From Liolophura sinensis (lineage: Eukaryota; Mollusca; Polyplacophora; Chitonida; Chitonidae), in NCBI RefSeq assembly GCF_032854445.1, contig NC_088297.1, positions 5,269,991 to 5,333,990 on the forward strand: a stretch of DNA of 64,000 nucleotides, read 5' to 3'. The notes below the pieces were generated by a model. That model was not told where the DNA came from. It did not search any database and worked only from the letters and a program-made list of their open reading frames with translations. Shown here in pieces: positions 57,008-64,000 of the stretch. Position numbers and translations under genes: made by a program. Positions within the stretch are counted from its first letter, which is position 1. Every line of letters begins with the position of its first letter.

Positions 57008-57133
57008 GAATGTACGGATGGTCACGGGTTTCTCCCGAGCTCTGTTCGGTTTCCTCCCATCATAATGCTGACCGCCGTTGTATAAGTGAAATATTCCTGA
57101 GTGCGGCGTAAAACACCAATTAAATAAATAAAA
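57008..57133 (+). mobile_element. SINE tail copy, tandem to the previous one
   Basis: GTACGGATGGTCACGGGTTT to AATTAAATAAATAAA, starting almost directly after the reference copy. A head-to-tail pair like this could seed an array such as the one at 26512. Confidence 0.85.
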
Positions 57134-57294
57134 AAAACAATGAAAAACGTTTTTTCCGCGTTGTAAACCTTTTCTCCGCCGTGTAAAGGCGCAAAGGTTT
57201 TCACTGTGCATGGCGCAAAGGTTTTATATTTTTTTCTCCACGTGTATACATAAAGGTATACGTAAACTTGTTTTCCGCACGGTAGAAAGGGGGT

Positions 57295-57427
57295 ATTTTT
57301 TCGCGGTCTAAACTTTTTTTCCGCGGGAGAAAGGCTTTCTCCGCTGTGGAAACTTTTGCAAAAAAGGTTTACACCGCGGAGAAAGCTTTTCTCCCGCGGA
57401 AAAAAAGTTTAGACCGCGAAAAAAAAA
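57295..57427. repeat. near-perfect palindrome, arms about 62 bp
   Basis: Left arm TTTTTTCGCGGTCTAAAC, TTTTTTTCCGCGGGAGAAAG, CTTTCTCCGC is mirrored by the right arm (GCGGAGAAAGCTTTTCTCCC, GCGGAAAAAAAGTTTAGACC, GCGAAAAAAA) with a very short centre near 57358-57362. Three or four mismatches lie close to the centre. Confidence 0.93.
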
Positions 57428-57535
57428 CGTTTTTCAATTTATAGCTGATTTTATCAACTTTCCTTAAAATGATTTGCATATACTTTAATTTCTTTGTTCT
57501 TAATGGTGTAAATCAGTTGAAAATATTCAAACTTT

Positions 57536-57785
57536 AGAATGGCGGTATAATGGGCGACCTTATATCGGCCAGCACTACAGTGGAAAGGGAACCGGCCAGA
57601 TCCCGGAGGAATGCTACAGACGACAATCTGTAGACTGCTGGTATATCTTCCCACATACGACCGGAGAGGAAGCCAGCATAAGCTGAACTTGAACTCCCGG
57701 TGATCGCAATGTTGAGAGGCTCCTGGGTCATTGTGCTGCGCTAGCACGATATTAACAACCATAATGGTCACGGGGCCCCCTCCAA
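57536..57785 (-). mobile_element. SINE, diverged full length
   Basis: Reverse; B-box region TGAACTTGAACTCCCGGTGA and head remnant TGGTCACGGGGCCCC are visible, with many substitutions. Confidence 0.8.
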
Positions 57786-57995
57786 AGTATTTAACTATCT
57801 GGTTGAGTTTTTTTTCAGACCATTCAAAAAGAAATGTAAAAAAAAAATAGCAAGTTTGAATATAGGCCATTCCACTGATTCGTAATTCTGTTCTTTTCAA
57901 TTTAATAATGAAAGGTTATATAAATGTAAGTTAAGGTTATAACTATAATTAAATTAAAGGCATGTATAGAGTGACCTTGCTTTCGTATAATAAAA

Positions 57996-57996
<1 letters not shown>

Positions 57997-58024
<28 letters not shown>
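57997..58024. repeat. (CA)n microsatellite
   Basis: About 14 CA units, intergenic. Confidence 0.9.
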
Positions 58025-58028
<4 letters not shown>

Positions 58029-58322
58029 ATGTGTCCTATAAGGGCATTCCTGTGCAGTGGTGAAAATCACCGATTTACCGAAGTAGTTCCGGGTTTAGAG
58101 TGTACTGTCGTGGTGTGTTTTGACATCTCCGTAAGGTTTTCTTCTATTAAGGAATGTAAACTCGCCTAGAGCATCGTTATTGTGAAGCACAATAGGCCTA
58201 CTTTTAGTTCATCAAATACAGGTTAAAGTTTGTTTTGTTTTTTTGTTTTGTTTTTTTTTTTTAACAATAAAATTTTAGTGTTGTCGGTTCGTACATTTTA
58301 GCTGTTGTTTGTTGCGGGTAAC

Positions 58323-58349
58323 ATGGCCGAGTCGCTAGATTCCTGCCAA
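58323..58349 (+). CDS. possible first exon of an unknown small gene
   Basis: ATG in good context (GTAACATGG) encodes MAESLDSCQ and is followed in phase 0 by GTATTT, a usable donor. It could join the phase-0 terminal exon-like piece at 59385. Evidence is weak: no family match, and a poly(T) tract follows at once. Confidence 0.2.
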
Positions 58350-59084
58350 GTATTTTTTTTTTTTTTTTTTTTTGCGGAAATGTGAGAACTTCTTTCTTCG
58401 GGAGACAAACATTACCGAGCACAAATCACCGCACTGCTCCCGACTTACCTACATTTGGTTCAGTGTTACAGGTTTGCTCTCGTCGGGGTCATTTCATCCA
58501 CTATGCCAACATATTCATCTTCACATTATTAATGTATAGGTCCTAAAACTCTAACCATGGTATCGTTTAAAACCTAATATTTTGCAGCCAATAGTCGCAG
58601 ATCCCTTGGACCTACAGTTTAATACATGTATCACTAATCAGTGTGGCTCAGTACTGTGCGTTACGAGAGTGCATCGTCGGATCACTTGACCCACATTCGT
58701 GCCGCTTATTTTCGAGTACGAACTCTTTTTCCGTTGAAGATAAAAACAGCCCTCCTGTATCATGTGACTTATCAAAAATGTTAAGCAACCTGTTGTAGAC
58801 ATTAATTTACCGATCACTAGTTGTCTCGCTGTGTTGCACAAATGACACCCCTTTCCTTTAGAAACTTCCCATGTTCGCAAACGCTCAGCTCCTCTCTTTT
58901 CTCCAGAGTTTGACTACGCTAAATAACTTTTTGCGAAATTTTTTTCAGACGCGCATGTTATGGTAAATGTTATTCCGCTAGGCCTATAGATGGCTACAAT
59001 TTTTGACAGGTCACGTGATACAGTATGACCTTTTTCATCTTTAGCGGTAAAAAGAGTTCGAACTCGAAACTCGCCTATTGCACA

Positions 59085-59325
59085 ACATTAGCGCAGCGTA
59101 AAGACCCAGGAGCCTCTCGGTGTGAGTTCAAGTCCAGCCCATGCTGGCTTTCTCTCCGGCCGTACCGTACGTGGGAAGGTCTGCCAGCAACCTGCGGATG
59201 GTCGTGGGTTTCCCCCCGGGCAGTGCCCTCTTTCCTCCCACCATATGCCGTCGTCGTGTAAGTGAAATATTCTTGAGTACGGCGTAAAAAATCAATAAAA
59301 TCAATAAATAAATAAATGCATGTAC
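59085..59325 (+). mobile_element. SINE, nearly full length
   Basis: Head partly missing; from TTAGCGCAGCGTAAAGACCC to AATAAATAAATAAAT; the middle of the tail has a deletion (CCATATGCCGTCGTCG). Confidence 0.87.
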
Positions 59326-59384
59326 AATGTTACAGATTCTTGAGGAATGAAATTAGTAAGTACGTCATACTGGTTATTTTCCAG

Positions 59385-59453
59385 GACTGGCTCAAACAGA
59401 CCGAGGACTACATCGCAAAGGGAAAACATCTACCCCTCGGGGAGCACGATTAG
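59385..59453 (+). CDS. possible terminal exon of an unknown gene
   Basis: Preceded by TTATTTTCCAG, this frame encodes DWLKQTEDYIAKGKH followed by LPLGEHD and TAG. Composition and codon choice look coding (GAC, CTC, ACC, ATC), unlike the AT-rich surroundings. No family recognised; upstream exons other than the weak one at 58323 were not found. Confidence 0.35.
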   Translation, partial: DWLKQTEDYIAKGKHLPLGEHD

Positions 59454-59494
59454 ACAGAGAGGGGTCAGTCTTCCCATACATCACACATACAACA

Positions 59495-59585
59495 GCCAAC
59501 GGAATACTTCTAGGTATATACCTGACCAGCACTCACCGCCGTCTTGGATCTGAAACGCTAGGATGTCATGGTTCAGTGCAAGCAT
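59495..59585 (-). pseudogene. possible exon of a Cys-rich 'GGECWSG' extracellular domain
   Basis: Minus-strand frame includes ALNHDILAFQIQDGGECWSG. This resembles the FGIQNGGECWSG-type motif of Cys-rich lectin-like repeats common in invertebrate secreted proteins (from memory). WSG is followed by a possible donor GTATAT. No neighbouring exon seen, so probably an isolated fragment. Confidence 0.3.
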
Positions 59586-59699
59586 AGTGGAAATAAGGCA
59601 TACATATTCTGTATGTTTACAGGAGAAGATTTGTTTAATCAACAATGGGAAATTTTGTTTAACCGACACTGGAAAATTTTGTTTAACTGACACTATTAT

Positions 59700-61250
59700 G
59701 TATACGTGTGTATTAGCCCAAAGCTAAGCTGGACGTTCCTACCTTAACGCCCAGCTTCGGTCATATACATTTCCACGCGGACAATTTCACTAAAAAAAAC
59801 CTGCTCGAACTCTACCTTATTTTTGCTATCCAACGATTCCCTTAAACGCCTGACCTGTAATATGTGAAAGCCAGCATTGGTAAAGCATCTTTCAACAGTA
59901 ATCCAGCCGTTTAAACTTTCGAATCGGACAACTCAAATCCACGTCTGCCATGTTTGGATTTTTTTTTTTTTTTTCATCTTCGGTCAGGGTGATGAGCCGC
60001 GAAAATTTGTTCCCACCTAACATTCTGTTTATACACGGCATGCAATTCTTAAAGAGAATGTTGGGTAAGATCAAATTTTCTACAGACCATTATTATTGTG
60101 GGAAAATTAATTTTACCTTTGTCTACTGTTTGTGATGTTATCACTGCATTGTAAGTGGGGCCCAATGACCGGCCTACGAGACTCTAAATAAATGCAACAC
60201 AGTATAATCACCAGAGGATGTTGTTTCTCGAACTATGGGCGAGTATGTAAACCTACATATAAGTATATCCAGAAAGGAATAAAGTGATGTAGAAAATAAG
60301 AGAAGCTTGCTTGTTCTTTTTTTCATACCTGTTCTCTACTTCGGAAAATTCAACAACCCCACCCCAACGCAACCCCGCCCCTCATCATGTATGGTTGTCC
60401 ATACACACTGTTACACCCCATATAAACCAGACAGCCTCCATGTAAGTGTAACATTCTTCAACACGTCGCTAAACACCAATTGAGTAATCCATATGAATTA
60501 TGTGTATCTGTGTGTATGAATAAAACACAAAGCATTTAGGTTAATAATGAATTATCGAACCTTACATCCAGTGAAAATAGAATAAATTCCAACAACAACA
60601 ACAGCAACAACAACAAAAAAGAACATTTTCTTTTAAAGTCCCAATAAACCAACAAATCGTATTTTGCATCTTAACTATCACCTGAATGAAAATACTATTT
60701 AAAAAGGAACACACTAATTTTACATGCAATTCTGTATACACGAAGACTTCATTAACTACATGTAATTGTGATGCGAGTACAACTGCTTAAAACGAATCTA
60801 ATATTCCTCAAAAAAAAAAAAAAAAACAAAGCATGTGTGAAAAATAACGGAATATGACCATCATAGTATAGAATTACATACCATTCAGGTTGTGGGACTG
60901 ATCCGAGGAAAATAAATATGTAGAGAATTGGTAAACACATCTCAGATGTAGTTCACAACGTGTAAGACCACAGGCCCCTATAAGTATATACAAGAGATGG
61001 TTACAGTTACATTGGTTTACACGTAAGCTTAAATACTGTGTGCATGTATTGTCTTTTACAGACGCAAATATAAGGCTTAAAAATCTATACAGCTGACCAA
61101 ATCCATTCTCAGGCTTACATGTTAATGACTTTAACAAAACTTGGGTAAGAAAATCTTCCTACCGTAAATGACAGGCATGAGATTATATACGATGGAATTA
61201 TACAGACGTATTTTACGTAGAAATTTTTTTTGGAAAGTTTCATTATTTTT
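59700..61250. other. intergenic DNA, nothing recognised
   Basis: AT-rich, with a (CAA)n-like run near 60591-60620. The frames here show no domain. Confidence 0.5.
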
Positions 61251-61304
61251 AGTTGTACTTAAACTGTGAACATACTTATGCACGTGCATGCAAGGACAAA
61301 AACA

Positions 61305-61436
61305 ATATCCCTATAAATAGGGAACAATAACACATCCCTATAAACAGGAAACAATAACACATCCCTATAAATAGGGAACAATAAAACATCCCTATAAACA
61401 GGGAACAATAACACATCCCTATAAGTAGGGAACAAC
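61305..61436. repeat. 27-bp tandem repeat, 5 copies
   Basis: Unit ATCCCTATAAATAGGGAACA plus ATAACAC; CCCTATAAATAGGG is nearly palindromic. Period 27 gives a 9-residue antisense repeat, not a gene. Confidence 0.9.
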
Positions 61437-61623
61437 AAAAAAAATTGAAACAAGTTTACCTGTACAATGGATCAGTTTTTATGCTCAGTTGACTGAATAT
61501 ATGGGCGGTAATACAACATACATCTTGCACTAACTTGTGCATTAGAAAAAAAAAACATAAGCATTTTTTGTGAATTTTAAATGACACTTAACACGAGTTA
61601 ATTTCCACCATAAACATGACATT

Positions 61624-61886
61624 TATTTATTTGATTGGTGTTTTACGCCGTACTCAAGAATATCTCATTTATACGACGGAGGCCAGCATTATGGTGAGTT
61701 GAATCCGGGCAGAGCCCGGGGATAACCCACGACCATCCGCAGGTTGGTGTCAAACCTTCCCACGTACGGCCGGAGAGGAAGCCAGCATGAGCTGGACTTG
61801 AACTCACAGCGACCGCATTGGTGGGAGACTCCTGGGTCATAACGCTGCGCTAGCGAGCTAACAAACTGAGCCACGGAGGCCCCCAG
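61624..61886 (-). mobile_element. SINE, full length, 13-bp target-site duplication
   Basis: TAAACATGACATT at 61611-61623 and 61887-61899. Head in reverse ends CTGAGCCACGGAGGCCCCC. Confidence 0.95.
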
Positions 61887-61917
61887 TAAACATGACATTA
61901 TAGCTATGTGTATCATA

Positions 61918-62088
61918 TTTATTTATTTATTTATTCATTTAATTGTTATTTTACGCCATACTAAAGAATATTTCACTTATACGACGGCGGTCAGTATTAT
62001 GTTGGGAGGAGACCGGGTAGAACCCGATGGAAACACATGACCATGCGCAGGTTGCTGGCAGACCTTCCCACGTAGGGCATACAATTTT
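61918..62088 (-). mobile_element. SINE, 3' two thirds
   Basis: Reverse (AAAT)n tail, then CACTTATACGACGGCGGTCA and GCAGGTTGCTGGCAGACCTT; ends before the head, close behind the previous copy. Confidence 0.87.
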
Positions 62089-63250
62089 TGCATAGACTGA
62101 TTGTTTGATATTGATACATAGGATTATATAGTGTGTTTATGAGGCGGGCGATGTTTTAATGCCCTTTTTTAACCCTGTTTTAATACCCGATTTATTGTTC
62201 CTCTAGAATTATCGACAATGACAACATCTTCTTAGTGTCGAACCTAATCATATTTGAGACTGAGGGACATGAGCTGATGCGCAGAAACACCATTTCGGTT
62301 AAAATAAAAGCAAGTTTCATTCCGCACGGTATCGGTGCTACTTTCATTTGCTCTCTGCGTAGAATATCCACTGAAGGCTTATATCTCTGATACATTATTT
62401 TAGCACTGTGGGTTACTTTGGAGACACTACTGACAATTTACACATTTAAATGAATAAAACATGTACTAGTCTTGCTTGGCACATGTAGCCAAATGTGTGG
62501 TAGCCACAAAACTTAAATACAGTTTACCTTTTCGATTTATATCAGCACAAACTGCGAAAGCCAACTGACCATCGTCATGTCGCCGATACGCCTAACGCCT
62601 CAAAACTCTCTACTGACAAGCATTTCATTCAATTAACTTCATTAGCGTGATTAGCATTGCCATATATCCAGCACAAGCTGAATGGTGATTTTGTTGACAG
62701 ATTGGTAATTCATCTTTAATTATAGCCGGAAAATTTAATTTTATGTTTAGTCATGATTTGATTTTTTTGGAGATAAGCCTGGATGAATTTAATACTTGTT
62801 GCATGTGATCATCTGGTTGTTTGCTGATTATTATATTGTATTACATGTACTCGACTGTAGATTCATGTACGCCAGTTTTAGGGTGATACTGTAGTTTGGG
62901 ATCCACCTGCACGATGCTTAAGGCTTTAGTCATTATTTGCTTAGGTCGTTAATTCAATCTTGATTGAAGAATTGATTAAATGCGTGATTGAGTGATCGGC
63001 TGACACAGTGAAAAAAAAAATAATAAAGCATTTCTTGATTTGTTTTTTTTGTGTCATTTGCACAATAGAAAGTGATTGAGTGATTGACTGAGTTTCCGCG
63101 TTTATCCATAGTGATGTATGTTTAACCTACTCAATTATGTAGTCAGACTTATCATTTTCGTGTTCACCAAACTTTGGTAAAATATCTCCGTTACCTTAAG
63201 CTGCAAGGGATCCCCTGTCCAACAGTAAGAGATGTTGATGTTGACCAGGA
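62089..63250. other. intergenic DNA, nothing recognised
   Basis: A minus-strand frame of 67 codons (62395-62192) shows no domain. No repeats recognised. Confidence 0.5.
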
Positions 63251-63254
63251 TTAA

Positions 63255-63530
63255 CGTGGGGTGCCTTCGAGGCAGAGGTGATAAGCATGTCAGCGAGGCG
63301 CACTACCCCTGGACGTTCTCACCAATGCGGCTGTTATGAGTTCAAGTCCAGCTCAGATCATGTTGGCTTCCTTTCCGGCCGTACGTGGGGAGGTCTGCGA
63401 GCCATGTGGTCGTTGATTTCCACCGGGCCGTGTTCGGTTTCCTCTAAATGTATTGCTGGCCGCCGTGGTATAAGTGAAATATTCTTGAGTACAGCGTAAA
63501 AAATGATGAAGTAAATAAATAAATTAATAC
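63255..63530 (+). mobile_element. SINE, full length, diverged
   Basis: Head GTGCCTTCGAGGCAGAGGTG, B box GAGTTCAAGTCCAGC, tail AGTACAGCGTAAAAAATGAT; the CAACCTGCGG block is changed. Confidence 0.85.
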
Positions 63531-64000
63531 GTTGAGACTTCATACAAAAAATGTGGTGTCACGATGTGACACGTATTTTGTATGTCTGTGTGTGATGTCG
63601 TGAAACAGTACTTTGTTAATTCTTTATTTATTTGATTATTTATTTATTTCTTTATTTGTGTTCATGAAGAAGAACAAAAAGATATATTTAAAGTTGGTTA
63701 CGTACACGCGTATCTACATATGTATGATTCTAAAATCTAAAGATTCTAAAGACGTAGCTTGTCAGATGGTTATATGTTTTAGCCTGTATCAGTGCGTACA
63801 TATTAAACACGTTTTTATTGCCAGTAGAATAAGGTCCAGTTAATTTTTGTTTTTGTGCTCATTTACACTGACTGCATCGCTCTCGTCTTCATTAATTAAC
63901 CGGTAAAAGCTGCTGTCATGAGAGTTATCGCCCATAAGAGAAAAGCATGAAAAAACGTTTTATATATGCAAGTGGGCCTCGCTGACGGTTATGTTTATGC
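63531..64000. other. intergenic DNA to the window edge
   Basis: AT-rich, with a TTTATTTATTTC run near 63622-63658. Nothing recognised. Confidence 0.5.

Larger units (their letters stand above)
56030..57430. mobile_element. composite inverted-repeat element with nested SINEs
   Basis: AAAGGTTTACACCGCGGAGAAA-like motifs occur forward at 56050-56078, 56339-56430 and 57364, and in complement at 57150-57180 and 57290-57358. SINEs at 56079, 56725 and 57008 lie inside it. I read it as a non-autonomous DNA element or satellite fragment opened by later SINE insertions. Confidence 0.5.

Overview
This is a eukaryotic, AT-rich animal window. It carries four intron-rich housekeeping or ciliary genes, no prokaryotic features and a very heavy load of short interspersed and tandem repeats. 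At least 38 copies or fragments of one tRNA-headed SINE are present, together with a 'gagtgagtgagtgctt' dispersed repeat that I associate from memory with mollusc genomes. Together these point to a lophotrochozoan, most likely a bivalve mollusc; the species cannot be told from the sequence.

The genes form two head-to-head pairs. PSMF1 (proteasome inhibitor PI31; minus strand, exons 1-6 from 10051 down to 690, last exon off the left edge) and TRMT11 (tRNA guanine-10 N2-methyltransferase; plus strand, 14 exons, 10290-34131) share a promoter gap of about 240 bp with a YY1-type motif over the TRMT11 start codon. EMC2 (ER membrane complex subunit 2; minus strand, 10 exons, 50592-40616) and DNALI1 (axonemal inner-arm dynein light intermediate chain p28; plus strand, 6 exons, 50785-55003) share a gap of about 190 bp with an X-box-like RFX site, as expected for a ciliary gene. 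All splice phases of the four models join in frame. EMC2, TRMT11 and DNALI1 are complete (295, 590 and 257 codons). TRMT11 has an unusual C-terminal extension rich in acidic residues, Ser and Thr.

Layout: 1-10051 PSMF1 with three large minisatellites in or beside its introns; 10052-10289 bidirectional promoter; 10290-34131 TRMT11, whose introns hold at least six large tandem arrays; 34132-40615 convergent intergenic DNA, almost all repeats, including a palindrome array; 40616-50592 EMC2 with four arrays; 50593-50784 bidirectional promoter; 50785-55003 DNALI1; 55004-64000 intergenic DNA with many SINEs, a large hairpin and a few weak exon-like pieces.

The most striking observation is that tandem arrays interact with gene structure. 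In EMC2 intron 9 a 38-bp unit is repeated 34 times directly behind the exon 9 donor. Each unit reads, on the gene strand, as a 3' splice site fused to a 5' splice site (TTTTGTCAG|GTAAGG), the architecture of a recursive splice site, and the real donor is the last unit of the series. In TRMT11 a 51-bp array repeats an acceptor-like TTTTGTTTTCTAG, a 14-bp array runs up to the exon 6 acceptor, and a SINE 3' tail has been amplified into a 138-bp x 16 satellite. Several different arrays sit beside the same dispersed flanking repeats, suggesting they are the internal repeats of non-autonomous mobile elements.
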